A stretch of 64,000 bases of DNA from Gammaproteobacteria bacterium (lineage in GTDB: Bacteria > Pseudomonadota > Gammaproteobacteria > Coxiellales > Coxiellaceae), in the NCBI GenBank assembly GCA_026399315.1, contig JAPLRF010000036.1, positions 65,742 through 129,741 of the forward strand, in the 5' to 3' direction. The position numbers and the translations under genes were made by a program. Below are positions 32,391 through 42,123 of the stretch, in pieces. How positions within the stretch are numbered: position 1 is the first letter of the stretch; each line of letters begins with the position of its first letter. Below the pieces are notes generated by a model, which made no database searches, had not been told where the DNA came from, and worked only from the letters and a program-made list of their open reading frames with translations.

Positions 32391-33584
32391 TTGAAAATCA
32401 TCATCATTGCCAGCTACGCGCCATCTATTATTAACTTTCGAAAATCTTTAGTGTCGACTTTGGCGGAAAATCATACTGTAATCGTATTAGCACCCTGGGA
32501 AGATGAGAAAACAGCGGATGAAATTCGTGCGCTCGGGGTTATCTATCAACCTATTTTTTTAAATTCTCATGGCATGAGCCCATGGAAGGACATGAAATCA
32601 TTTTTTGCATTGATAAAAATAGTTAAACAATACAAGCCTGATATACTATTTTCCTACACAATTAAGCCAGTTATTTGGGGGTCATTAGCTGCGCATTATG
32701 CCGGCGTTAAGAATATTTATGCGCTTATAACAGGTTTAGGCTATGCTTTTACCGAAGCGCATCAATTTTCCAGAAAGATTCTCTATAAAATCGTTGTATT
32801 TTTATATTCAACAGCATTATCCTGTAATCGAACGGTATTTTTTCAAAATCCGGACGATCAAAAACTATTTAAAAAATTAAAAATGATTTCAGAGAATAAA
32901 AAATCAATCGTTATCAATGGATCGGGTGTTGATTTGTCATATTATGCATTTTCAACAATATCAACAGACAAACCCATTCGGTTTTTATTGATCGCTCGTT
33001 TGCTCAAAGACAAAGGCTTGATTGAATATGTTGAAGCAGCAAAAATAATCAAACAAAAATATTCAGACAGTGAGTTTCATTTGGTGGGTTATATTGATGA
33101 TAATCCAGCGGCCATATCGCAATCTCTTTTGGATAAATGGACAGCAGAAGAAAGCATTATTTTTCATGGAAAATTGCAAGATGTTCGTCCTGTTATACAA
33201 TTATCGAGTGTTTATGTGTTGCCTTCGTACCGCGAAGGCACGCCGCGAAGCGTATTGGAGGCGATGTCGATGGGTAGGGCGGTGATATCAACGGATGCGC
33301 CGGGTTGCAGGGAAACCGTTACTGATGGCTATAATGGTTATTTGGTTCCGATCAAAAATATAAACGCTTTAGTTGCTGCGATGGAGAAATTCATTAGAGA
33401 CCCAGAAAGTATTCATATCATGGGTTTAGCCTCCAGGAAATTAGCAGAAAAGAAATATGATGTGCATAAAGTCAATAAAGTCATCTTAGCGGCCATGGGG
33501 TTGATGAATTCAGATTCGCCTTTTGCAGTTGAGCAACCATGCGAGTTTAAAGCTGCTGGAAATTTTGGCGGTGAAGGTGGTTAG
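32391..33584 (+). CDS. Family 4 glycosyltransferase (PglA-like)
   Basis: FSYTIKPVIWGSLAAHYAGVKNIYALITGLGYAFTE; VYVLPSYREGTPRSVLEAMSMGRAVISTDAPGCRETV; unusual C-terminal tail. Confidence 0.88.
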   Translation: MKIIIIASYAPSIINFRKSLVSTLAENHTVIVLAPWEDEKTADEIRALGVIYQPIFLNSHGMSPWKDMKSFFALIKIVKQYKPDILFSYTIKPVIWGSLAAHYAGVKNIYALITGLGYAFTEAHQFSRKILYKIVVFLYSTALSCNRTVFFQNPDDQKLFKKLKMISENKKSIVINGSGVDLSYYAFSTISTDKPIRFLLIARLLKDKGLIEYVEAAKIIKQKYSDSEFHLVGYIDDNPAAISQSLLDKWTAEESIIFHGKLQDVRPVIQLSSVYVLPSYREGTPRSVLEAMSMGRAVISTDAPGCRETVTDGYNGYLVPIKNINALVAAMEKFIRDPESIHIMGLASRKLAEKKYDVHKVNKVILAAMGLMNSDSPFAVEQPCEFKAAGNFGGEGG

Positions 33585-33616
33585 AACGTTTTGTTGCGCC
33601 ACTCAATTTGAACCCC

Positions 33617-33690
33617 GACTATTTTATCGGCGGTCAATATAATAGTCATTATGAAACTTGACTATATTATCGTCTATCGATAATATAGTC
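33617..33690. promoter_or_regulatory. Two tandem palindromes directly upstream of the DUF4143-type gene
   Basis: Perfect GACTATATTATCG-tctat-CGATAATATAGTC (33660-33690) ending 2 nt before ATG; imperfect GACTATTTTATCG...ATATAATAGTC (33617-33647). Confidence 0.75.
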
Positions 33691-33692
33691 AG

Positions 33693-34922
33693 ATGAAACA
33701 TAATCGCTACATACAATCCAACATCAACTCAGTTTGCTTTTCTGCGGGCAAAATGGCCTTTATTTCCGGCCCAAGACAATGTGGCAAGACAACTATGGCT
33801 AAAATGCTACTGCAGCAACGTGGCTCAGGGATTTATTATAATTGGGATGAAACGAAATTTAGACGGTTATGGATAAAAGATCCTTCGGCAATCTTGCCAA
33901 AAATAATCAATCATGAAAAACCCTTGGTGATTCTCGATGAATTACATAAAGCAAAATTATGGAAACGTAATTTGAAAGGGGTGTATGATACAACAGAAAA
34001 CGCTTATGACATTTTAGTCACAGGTAGTGCTCGTTTAAATGTATATCGTAAAGGCAGCGATAGTTTAATGGGCCGCTATTATCATTTTAGACTACATCCT
34101 TTTTCAGTATCTGAATTAATGAATGGGAAATTTTTTCAGTATCCTGATGATTTAATTAAGACGTTATTATCGCGCACCAAAAAAACGTCTACTAACGCAA
34201 TGAAAAATTTTGACAATTTGCTTCAATTTGGACCTTTTCCAGAACCGTTATTCTCCGCGAATAAAAAAACATTGAATTTGTGGCAACGTAACCGTATTGA
34301 AAAAATTATTCGTGAAGACCTGCGTGATATGAGTCGTTTACCTGAATTGAGTCAACTTGAAATGCTGGCAAGTCTTTTGCCAGAACGCGTAGCACAACCG
34401 CTGAGCATACAAGCGCTCAGTGAGGATTTAGAAGTGGCCTATACAACGATCAAACGCTGGCTAAATTATTTTAATCAATTATATTACTGCTTTAATTTAA
34501 AACCCTACGCAAAATCACTTTCGCGTGCGATCAAAAAAGAAAATAAGTTATATTTATGGGATTGGAGTGAGGTTGAAAATCCAGCTGCGCGTTTTGAAAA
34601 TTTAGTGGCGTGTCATTTATTGAAATATTGCGATTATTTGACAGATACGGGTGTGGGTACTTTTGAGTTGCGATATATCAAAAATAAAGAAAAACTGGAA
34701 ATTGATTTTTTAATTATGCGCGATAGAAAGGTTTTTCTGCCAATAGAAGTAAAAGTGTCTGATACACAACCCAGCCATTCCTGGTCAAAATTTTTAACGC
34801 AGTTAAATTGTCCCATTGGCGTGCAGCTTGTCATGCAGCCAAACATTCATAAAATAGTCGATCATGCAGGACAAAAAATTGTAGTAATGACTGCAGCGGA
34901 TTTTTTACAATATTTAATTTAG
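33693..34922 (+). CDS. AAA ATPase with DUF4143-type C-terminal region
   Basis: Walker A GPRQCGKTTMAKMLL; Walker B LVILDELHKAK; GSARLNVYRKGSDSLMGRYYHFRLHPFSVSEL; LEIDFLIMRDRKVFLPIEVKVSD. Confidence 0.85.
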   Translation: MKHNRYIQSNINSVCFSAGKMAFISGPRQCGKTTMAKMLLQQRGSGIYYNWDETKFRRLWIKDPSAILPKIINHEKPLVILDELHKAKLWKRNLKGVYDTTENAYDILVTGSARLNVYRKGSDSLMGRYYHFRLHPFSVSELMNGKFFQYPDDLIKTLLSRTKKTSTNAMKNFDNLLQFGPFPEPLFSANKKTLNLWQRNRIEKIIREDLRDMSRLPELSQLEMLASLLPERVAQPLSIQALSEDLEVAYTTIKRWLNYFNQLYYCFNLKPYAKSLSRAIKKENKLYLWDWSEVENPAARFENLVACHLLKYCDYLTDTGVGTFELRYIKNKEKLEIDFLIMRDRKVFLPIEVKVSDTQPSHSWSKFLTQLNCPIGVQLVMQPNIHKIVDHAGQKIVVMTAADFLQYLI

Positions 34923-34924
34923 AG

Positions 34925-34969
34925 CATAAAGTCAATCGCATTGTTTTAGAGGCCGTGGATTTGATATAA
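34925..34969 (+). pseudogene. Remnant of a glycosyltransferase 3' end
   Basis: Translates HKVNRIVLEAVDLI*, matching HKVNKVILAAMGLM of the 32391-33584 GT; gcataaagtcaat is identical at 33464-33476 and 34924-34936. Confidence 0.75.
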
Positions 34970-35014
34970 TCACACCATAATCATTTTATTACTGATTTTG
35001 CAAAGGAGTGTTGC

Positions 35015-35797
35015 TTGCTGAAAAAATATAAAATTGACAAGCATAATGCAACTATCGTATCAGAAGATTTGGTGAAAGACTGGAGCGATACGAACAGCAA
35101 AGTTTTCGTGATCCGTGCCCTTGAAAATATTGAAGACGTGCGGTCATTTTATGAGATGATGTTTCCCCTTTTGGGGACGCCGGTTGCATTGGCCGAAGAT
35201 GTTAATGTAGGTGACCGATCGAATCAGCGAACTGGAAAGCTGTGGATGGAAGTGCGGTACGACCCTCGTTACCCAGATGCTTATCGACATTCTCCCAACG
35301 CACAACCACTTCATACAGATGGTAGTTACATTCCCAGCTTCCCCAATTCAACAATGATGTGCTGTGTTTCAAATGCAAAAAAGGGGGGTGAAACACTGTT
35401 TGTTAATGCCAAAGATATTGCTGCTGCACTCAATGCAGAAGATCCCTTCTTGCTTTCTCGCTTAACCGAAACAGCTATTTTGCATTCTCGCTCAGGTGAT
35501 TCACGTAATCTGCCTGCTATTTATAAAAATAATGATAAAATACATTTAAATTGGAATTATTATTGTGTAGCCAAGGACGCAAATGATGAAGTAAAAAAAT
35601 TGGCAGAAAAATTCCATCAATTTCTTTTGACTTCCGAACACATCAAGCAGAATACCATCAGTATAAAACTTAATTCGGGTGATGCAGTCTTATGGAAAGA
35701 CAGTGAAGTGTTGCATGGGCGTAATGCATTTTCCCCTAGCTGTGAATCTGAGCGGTTTATTTGGAAATGTGCTTTCAATGTCGGGGTATTTCAATGA
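35015..35797 (+). CDS. TauD/TfdA-like Fe(II)/2-oxoglutarate-dependent dioxygenase
   Basis: QPLHTDGSYIPSFPNSTMMCCVSNAKKGGETLFVNAKDIAAAL (HxD) and late ...LWKDSEVLHGRNAF (distal His, Arg). Confidence 0.8.
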   Translation: MLKKYKIDKHNATIVSEDLVKDWSDTNSKVFVIRALENIEDVRSFYEMMFPLLGTPVALAEDVNVGDRSNQRTGKLWMEVRYDPRYPDAYRHSPNAQPLHTDGSYIPSFPNSTMMCCVSNAKKGGETLFVNAKDIAAALNAEDPFLLSRLTETAILHSRSGDSRNLPAIYKNNDKIHLNWNYYCVAKDANDEVKKLAEKFHQFLLTSEHIKQNTISIKLNSGDAVLWKDSEVLHGRNAFSPSCESERFIWKCAFNVGVFQ

Positions 35798-36426
35798 TTT
35801 TATTAAGCACAGAGCAGATTATTTTTAGATTCATGAAACGTTTTTTTGATGTCACTTTGAGTTTATTTTTACTTCTTATTTTAAGCCCCTTAATCGCAAT
35901 GCTTTACGGAATTTTAAAAATAAAAATGGGTGGGTCAGCGATTTTCCAACAAGAAAGACCGGGGTTTTGCGAAAAAGTTTTTAAAATTTATAAATTTCAA
36001 ACCATGACGAATGAAAAAGATAAGCAAGGACAGTTATTACCCGATGAAAAAAGACTCACTGCGTTGGGTGTATTTTTGCGGAAAACAAGCTTGGATGAAT
36101 TGCCTCAACTGTGGAATATCTTACAAGGAGAGATGAGTTTTGTTGGTCCCAGACCATTAATAGGAGAATATTTATCGTTATTTAATGCTGAACAAAAAAG
36201 AAGGTATTTAGTTCGTCCTGGCATTACCGGTTGGGCGCAAGTGAATGGTCGCAATACAATTTCCTGGGAACAGAAATTTAAATATGACTTGTGGTATGTG
36301 GATCACCAGTCATTTTGGCTTGACATTAGAATAATGATGTTGACAGTTAAGAAGGTATTGTTTAAAGAGGATATTTCCTCCTTTACCAATGCTACTATGG
36401 AAAAGTTTGAAGGGAATCTCGGATGA
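35794..36426 (+). CDS. Initiating sugar-1-phosphate transferase (PglC/WcaJ C-terminal-like)
   Basis: MKRFFDVTLSLFLLLILSPLIAM; IFQQERPGFCEKVFKIYKFQTM; LRKTSLDELPQLWNILQGEMSFVGPRPL; RPGITGWAQVNGRN. Confidence 0.92.
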   Translation: MILLSTEQIIFRFMKRFFDVTLSLFLLLILSPLIAMLYGILKIKMGGSAIFQQERPGFCEKVFKIYKFQTMTNEKDKQGQLLPDEKRLTALGVFLRKTSLDELPQLWNILQGEMSFVGPRPLIGEYLSLFNAEQKRRYLVRPGITGWAQVNGRNTISWEQKFKYDLWYVDHQSFWLDIRIMMLTVKKVLFKEDISSFTNATMEKFEGNLG

Positions 36427-37073
36427 AAAAATTGATCATTGTTGGTTCTGGCGGACATGCAAGGGAAACAGCTTGGGTTGCAGAAAATGCGGGCTTTGAA
36501 GTGATGGGGTATTTGGATGAGGATGTTCGTAAACACAACACGCTCATTTCTGGGTTTCCTTGTTTAGGTTCACTTGAACTTATTAAAAAATTATCTGACT
36601 GTGAGTTGACGGTGGCGATTGGAAACAGCCGGATTCGAAAAAAAGTAGTGAATCAAATAGCAGGCCTATGCCATCCTCGCTACGCCACCATTATTCATCC
36701 AACAGCGATTCTGTCAGGCAAAAAAATAGTAATTTCAGCAGGGGCTGTTTTATTCCCCCATGTTTGTTTGACGGAAAACATTGCGATTGGTGAGCATACT
36801 ATTTTAAACGTTAAAAGTTCTGTGAGCCATGATTCAACCATCGGAAATTTTGTTACACTAAATCCAAATGCAACAATTTGTGGCGCATGCGTTATTCACG
36901 ATGGTGTTGAAATCGGCGCAAGCGCTACAGTGATTCAGGAAATAACCATTCAATCGGGTGCATTGATTGGCGCTGGGGCAGTGATCCTTAATGCATTGAA
37001 TGCCAATTATATTTACGTTGGTGTGCCAGCAAAGCCTATTAAGCAATTAAGCAATTTTCAATTAATGGAATAA
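36423..37073 (+). CDS. PglD/NeuD-like sugar acetyltransferase
   Basis: KKLIIVGSGGHARETAWVAENAGFEVMGYLDED; left-handed beta-helix hexapeptide repeats. Confidence 0.9.
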   Translation: MKKLIIVGSGGHARETAWVAENAGFEVMGYLDEDVRKHNTLISGFPCLGSLELIKKLSDCELTVAIGNSRIRKKVVNQIAGLCHPRYATIIHPTAILSGKKIVISAGAVLFPHVCLTENIAIGEHTILNVKSSVSHDSTIGNFVTLNPNATICGACVIHDGVEIGASATVIQEITIQSGALIGAGAVILNALNANYIYVGVPAKPIKQLSNFQLME

Positions 37074-37078
37074 TTCAA

Positions 37079-38299
37079 ATGATTTCTTGGCCTTGCTTTT
37101 CTACGGAAGAAATTGATGCGGTTACCTGTGTTTTAAAATCTGGAAAAGTAAACTACTGGACGGGTGACGAATGCAAACAATTTGAAAAGGAGTTTGCAAC
37201 CTATTTTGGCGTTAAGCACGCCATTGCATTGATGAATGGCACAGTGGCACTTGAAGCCGCCTTGCATGCGCTCGATATTGGCCCAGGCGATGATGTAATA
37301 GTGCCTTGCCGCACTTTTATAGCCTCTGCAAGTGCTGTAGTTCGGTGTGGTGCGCGCCCCATTGTGGCTGATATAGATCTTAATTCTCAAAACATTACTG
37401 TTGATATGATTCGCGCTGCAATGACGTCGAGCACAAAAGCGATTATGTGTGTGCATTTGGCCGGCTGGCCATGCGACATGCCTGTGATCATGGAATTTGC
37501 CAGGGAAAATAATTTATATGTCATTGAAGACTGTGCGCAATCACATGGCGCCAAAGTTAATGGACAATATGCGGGGTCTTTTGGAGACATCAGCACTTTT
37601 TCCTTTTGCCAAGATAAAATTATGACGACTGGTGGAGAAGGAGGGATGCTCGTGACGGATAATGAAGTGCTTTTCAAAAAAGCGTGGTCCTATAAAGAGC
37701 ATGGAAAAGATTATGATGCGGCACTCCAAAAAGAACAGGCTAATGGCTTTCGTTGGCTACATGAAAAGTTTGGAACTAATTTACGCATGACGGAAATGCA
37801 AGCAGCAATTGGCCGCGTTCAGTTAAGAAAAATAGCCGGATGGATTCAAAAACGTCAGCATTTTGCAGCAATGTATGATGCTGCATTCCAAAAAATTGAA
37901 GCATTTCGTGTTTTAACGCCACCGGAAAATATTCATCACGCCTACTATAAATATTATGTTTTTATTGCTCCTGAAAAATTGAAGCAAGGTTGGTCGAGAG
38001 ACCGCATTATGCATTCGTTAAATGAACGGGGCGTACCTTGCTTTACGGGAAGCTGTCCTGAGATCTATCTGGAAAAAGCATTTTCTAAAAAAAATTACAA
38101 ACCGAAGAACCATCTGGTTAACGCAAGAAAATTAGGGAAAACGAGCTTGATGTTTTTAGTAAACCCCTTCTTTTCTGAAAAAAATATTGAATGCGTTATT
38201 TCAGAGATACAAGCTGTAATGGAAATGACAAGGCAAGAAAAGCCCCTGTTTGGGCTGCATAAAAACAGCACACTCACAGCTCAAGCGTTGTTAACATAA
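37079..38299 (+). CDS. DegT/DnrJ/EryC1/StrS aminotransferase (PglE-like)
   Basis: WPCFSTEEIDAVTCVLKSGKVNYWTGDECKQFEKEFA; IEDCAQSHGAKVNGQYAGSFGDISTFSFCQDKIMTTGGEGGMLVT. Confidence 0.92.
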   Translation: MISWPCFSTEEIDAVTCVLKSGKVNYWTGDECKQFEKEFATYFGVKHAIALMNGTVALEAALHALDIGPGDDVIVPCRTFIASASAVVRCGARPIVADIDLNSQNITVDMIRAAMTSSTKAIMCVHLAGWPCDMPVIMEFARENNLYVIEDCAQSHGAKVNGQYAGSFGDISTFSFCQDKIMTTGGEGGMLVTDNEVLFKKAWSYKEHGKDYDAALQKEQANGFRWLHEKFGTNLRMTEMQAAIGRVQLRKIAGWIQKRQHFAAMYDAAFQKIEAFRVLTPPENIHHAYYKYYVFIAPEKLKQGWSRDRIMHSLNERGVPCFTGSCPEIYLEKAFSKKNYKPKNHLVNARKLGKTSLMFLVNPFFSEKNIECVISEIQAVMEMTRQEKPLFGLHKNSTLTAQALLT

Positions 38300-38391
38300 G
38301 GGTTCAACCAATCTTTTTTGATGATTTAAATGCTTGAGAAATTATGTCCTCCCGGCTTATTCATCAGAAGCAAAGATAGATTATTTAAACT

Positions 38392-39837
38392 TTACAATTT
38401 CCTTAACAACACCAAATACCCTTCAACAGCTTGATTTTTTTGCTTTCGAAGCTGCACATTTTCAAATGAAATGATTTCAAAAGGATGGTTTTTAATTAAT
38501 CTATCCAGGTACGATTTACTGTGTGCATACCGAATAGTGGTTTGTAAAATAAATTCTTTTTCTGTTGTTTTCTCTACGGTAAATACGAACAAACCATTTA
38601 AAACCAATGCGTTTGACGCTAATTTAAATATTAATTCCAGATCGCCAATATACGTAAATACATCGGCAGCACAGATTAAATCAACAGAAAATGCTGTCTT
38701 AAGCGCTTGTGTCAAATCACTTAGAATCAAATCATCGTAAATATTTTTCTCGCGTGCGACCGCCAGCATATTGTCAGATAAATCTACGCCAATTAATTGA
38801 CTTGCCGCTGATTTAAATAATGCGCCACACAAACCCGTTCCGCAGCCTAGGTCTAGAATTTTCCAACGCATATCAAATAGCTTTGGATTTGCCAGCATAA
38901 CACAAGAAAGCATTTTTTGAGGAGCGTCGTATTTTAGGGCTGCGCTGAGGTGATGATCATAATAAGGCGCATATTGATCAAATAGATGTGCTACATAATC
39001 TGCCGGCGCAGTATCTGGTGTTTTTTCTTGTTTTAAGGCGCACAAAATATGTTGAATTTCAGATTCATTGGGTTTGAGTGTGTTGGCTTTTTCATAACAA
39101 ATAATTGCTTGTGGGATATTGTTCTTTTTTAAAAAAACATTGCCGCAATTTAAGTGAGTGGAAAAATCATCGGGCTCCATTAATAATGCTTGATCAAAAT
39201 ACATTAATGATTCACTTAAGCGTTCTTTCATCATAAATAAAACGCCAAGATTATAGTTTGTTTCAAAAAAAGGATTTAATTCAAGTTGACGAAAATAATA
39301 CGTCATGGCTTTTTCGTGCTCACCCAATTCAAGCAGGGTGTTTGCTAGATATTGATTTATTTCAGGATGTTTGTGATTGACCATTAATACATTTTCAAAT
39401 TGAAAGTGTGCATTTTCAAAATCACGAAGCTTAAAATACGCAATACCTAAACGGTGATTTAGCTCACAGTTTTCAGGTGTTATTTCAAGTGACCGCAAAA
39501 GCGTATCACGCGCTTGTGTGTATTTTTCATGACGCAAATAAATATCAGCCACTTGATTGAGAGCGGGCAATAAATTTGGATTGAGGCTAATCGCTTTTTC
39601 AAGATGTAAAAGAGCATCATCGTCTTTTTCTAAGGCGGTCAATAGAATGCCAATATTGGCGTGCGCTTCAGCATAATTTTCATTTAATGAAAGTGCCTTT
39701 TGATAGGCGACAAGTGCATTATCAAATTGATCGAGTTGTCGAAAAACAGTGCCCAAGCTGTTGTAATAAAGCGGCTGATTTGGATCAGCCGCAATCGCTG
39801 CATTTATTTTTTTTAATTTATCGCTTATTGATAGCAT
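38392..39837 (-). CDS. TPR-repeat protein with C-terminal SAM methyltransferase domain
   Basis: Multiple TPRs (LYYNSLGTVFRQLDQFDNALVAYQKALSLNENYAEAHANIGILL) then ILDLGCGTGLCGALFKSAASQLIGVDLSDNMLAVA. Confidence 0.88.
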   Translation of the reverse strand: MLSISDKLKKINAAIAADPNQPLYYNSLGTVFRQLDQFDNALVAYQKALSLNENYAEAHANIGILLTALEKDDDALLHLEKAISLNPNLLPALNQVADIYLRHEKYTQARDTLLRSLEITPENCELNHRLGIAYFKLRDFENAHFQFENVLMVNHKHPEINQYLANTLLELGEHEKAMTYYFRQLELNPFFETNYNLGVLFMMKERLSESLMYFDQALLMEPDDFSTHLNCGNVFLKKNNIPQAIICYEKANTLKPNESEIQHILCALKQEKTPDTAPADYVAHLFDQYAPYYDHHLSAALKYDAPQKMLSCVMLANPKLFDMRWKILDLGCGTGLCGALFKSAASQLIGVDLSDNMLAVAREKNIYDDLILSDLTQALKTAFSVDLICAADVFTYIGDLELIFKLASNALVLNGLFVFTVEKTTEKEFILQTTIRYAHSKSYLDRLIKNHPFEIISFENVQLRKQKNQAVEGYLVLLRKL

Positions 39838-40735
39838 ATTGTTTTTCTATCGCTTGACTTAACTGATAAACCGCCATTGCATAAACAACATTATGATTGT
39901 AAGTCATAATAACGTTAAAATTTTTGTAAATTTCCCAGTGTTGCGTCTTGTTCTTCATCGGCAACTCAAGCAATTTTGCGCCTCGATTAGGTGATTCTTC
40001 TCTCGAATACAATTGATGGGCGATAGGTTGATTAGCTTGCCATCCATTTTTATGGAAATAATTTGCAACGCTGGCAATCGCATCGTCGTTCTTAAATAAA
40101 TTAACCGAAGAACCTGAGTGATAAGCAACGCCAAAATGGCGATAACTGCTCGGCATAAATTGCGGAATACCCAATGCACCAGCATAAGATCCTTTTATTT
40201 TCAAAGCGTTTAAATGATTGTCACGCGTTAAAATTAAATATTGCGCCAGTTCATTTCTAAAAAATTTTTCACGCGGAGGATAATAAAAGCCAAGCGTGTA
40301 AAGAGAGTTTAGCACTGAAAATTTCCCTAAATGGGTGCCGTACTCCGTTTCAACACCAATTATCGCCGCAATAACACTGGCTGGAATGCCGTATTTTTTT
40401 TGCATTGTCATTAATGCATCGTGATGATCTTTCAAATATGCCGCACCCAAGGTAATGCGTTCACGTGTCAGAAAGAAATTGCGATAATATCCCCAGGGTT
40501 GTTTTTCAAAAGGCTGCGTCATCGATGTGATGATTTTTTGATTGGGTTGTTGTGTTTGAAACAAACGTGTTAGTTGCGCCTCATTAAAATGATGTTGACT
40601 TGCCATCTGATGAATAAATTCTTTTTTTTCTTGCTTTACCTCAGCAGGATTAACGCTGATATTGTTCGCAAAAATAAGGCTGCTGGCGGCACATGATAAA
40701 AAGAGCGTGGTTAATTTTCCGTAAAAATGGTTCAT
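39818..40735 (-). CDS. mltB: Lytic murein transglycosylase B
   Basis: YGIPASVIAAIIGVETEYGTHLGKFSVLNSLYTLGFYYPPREKFFRNEL; SYAGALGIPQFMPSSYRHFGV. Confidence 0.92.
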   Translation of the reverse strand: MNHFYGKLTTLFLSCAASSLIFANNISVNPAEVKQEKKEFIHQMASQHHFNEAQLTRLFQTQQPNQKIITSMTQPFEKQPWGYYRNFFLTRERITLGAAYLKDHHDALMTMQKKYGIPASVIAAIIGVETEYGTHLGKFSVLNSLYTLGFYYPPREKFFRNELAQYLILTRDNHLNALKIKGSYAGALGIPQFMPSSYRHFGVAYHSGSSVNLFKNDDAIASVANYFHKNGWQANQPIAHQLYSREESPNRGAKLLELPMKNKTQHWEIYKNFNVIMTYNHNVVYAMAVYQLSQAIEKQYAINKR

Positions 40736-40775
40736 GTTTTTTCCTTGTGTTGATGAATAAAGATCTGGATAGCAT

Positions 40776-41900
40776 CTAACTAGACCATAATCGTTTGTGG
40801 GTATGAATTGACATTAAAATTCCAAAGTTGATCATCAGCGCGGTCATTGAGCTACCACCATAGCTAATTAAAGGCAATGGCACACCCACAACCGGCAGAA
40901 TACCGACGACCATGCCTAAATTAATATAAGCAGACATGATAAAAGTTAACCCCAAGCTGCCTGCCAATAGTCGCGTAAAGTTATCTTGTGCATTCAAGCT
41001 GATCAATAAACAGCGAATAAAAATGAGTATGAATATGGCTAAAATAATGAAGCAACCGATGAAGCCCAATTCCTCGCCGCTCACAGCAAAAATAAAATCC
41101 GTAGTGTGTGCGGGTAAAAACGAAAGATGAGATTGCGTGCCATGCATCCAACCTTTACCAAAAAAGCCACCCGAGCCAATGGCGATTTTAGATTGAATGA
41201 TATGGTATCCACTGCCTAACGGATCACGTTCCGGATTTAAAAACGTCAAGACGCGATTTTTTTGATAGGTGTGCATGAAATGCCAAATGACGGGAGATAA
41301 TGCTACTAGGGCGCCGCCCAAAACGCCGATGAGTCTCCAACGAATACCTGCCAACAATAAAACGAAAAAACCAGAAAAAGTAACGACGATGGCCGTGCCC
41401 AAATCGGGTTCTTTTGCAACAAGGAGTGCAGGAAGCAGAATCATGACCCCGGCAATCAACAGAGTCGGTAATTTGGGTGGCAATGTTTTCTCGCTTAGAA
41501 ACCAAGCCAGCAGCATGGGCATAGCAAAGGTCATAAATTCTGAAGGCTGAAATCGAAATAGCCCAAGCGATATCCATCGCCTGCCACCCATATTTACTTT
41601 TCCGATAACCAACACGGCCATTAGAAGCAGAAAGCAGATAGCGTACAACCAAGGCGCCCATCTTTTGTAGTGATGTGGCGAGATTTGCGCGAATAGAAAC
41701 ATTAATCCAAAGGAAAGCATGAGGCGATAACCTTGTTTCCAAACAACCTGCGCGCTGCCATTGCTGGCGCTGTATAAAATGAAAAGGCCTATCGTTGCCA
41801 ACACGACAAGGCTGAGGAGTAACCACGGGTCAAGATGTAATTCATCCCATTTGAGCTGGGTTACTTTTTGTTTTAAACGGGCTTCATAAGAACTGTTCAT
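40776..41900 (-). CDS. rodA: Rod shape-determining protein RodA (SEDS)
   Basis: RRWISLGLFRFQPSEFMTFAMPMLLAWFL; KEPDLGTAIVVTF; LPLISYGGSSMTALMINFGILMSI. Confidence 0.95.
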   Translation of the reverse strand: MNSSYEARLKQKVTQLKWDELHLDPWLLLSLVVLATIGLFILYSASNGSAQVVWKQGYRLMLSFGLMFLFAQISPHHYKRWAPWLYAICFLLLMAVLVIGKVNMGGRRWISLGLFRFQPSEFMTFAMPMLLAWFLSEKTLPPKLPTLLIAGVMILLPALLVAKEPDLGTAIVVTFSGFFVLLLAGIRWRLIGVLGGALVALSPVIWHFMHTYQKNRVLTFLNPERDPLGSGYHIIQSKIAIGSGGFFGKGWMHGTQSHLSFLPAHTTDFIFAVSGEELGFIGCFIILAIFILIFIRCLLISLNAQDNFTRLLAGSLGLTFIMSAYINLGMVVGILPVVGVPLPLISYGGSSMTALMINFGILMSIHTHKRLWSS

Positions 41901-42010
41901 AATTTTAATACTCTGCGAATTATTCAGTGATCATACAGTACTGGATGAATATTGGTATTGTAGAATAATGCGAATCAAAGCGGGATTCAAGAATGTTTTT
42001 ATTATACAGT

Positions 42011-42042
42011 TCAGAAACAAGGGCGGTAACCCTCGCGCGAAT
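42011..42042 (+). repeat. REP-like element
   Basis: TCAGAAACAAGGGCGGTAACCCTCGCGCGAAT; matches the dispersed family. Confidence 0.7.
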
Positions 42043-42123
42043 CTAGCCTGGCTAACTTATCCTAAAGCAACTGCCAAAAAACTAAGGTAGAATGCGTTAT
42101 TTCCCATACTGGACTGATAAGCA

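Noticed and set aside
33224-33258. GCCTTCGtacCGCGAAGGCACGCCGCGAAGC hairpin as another REP copy
   Set aside because: Encodes the conserved GT4 motif LPSYREGTPRSVLEAM; lacks the family core.
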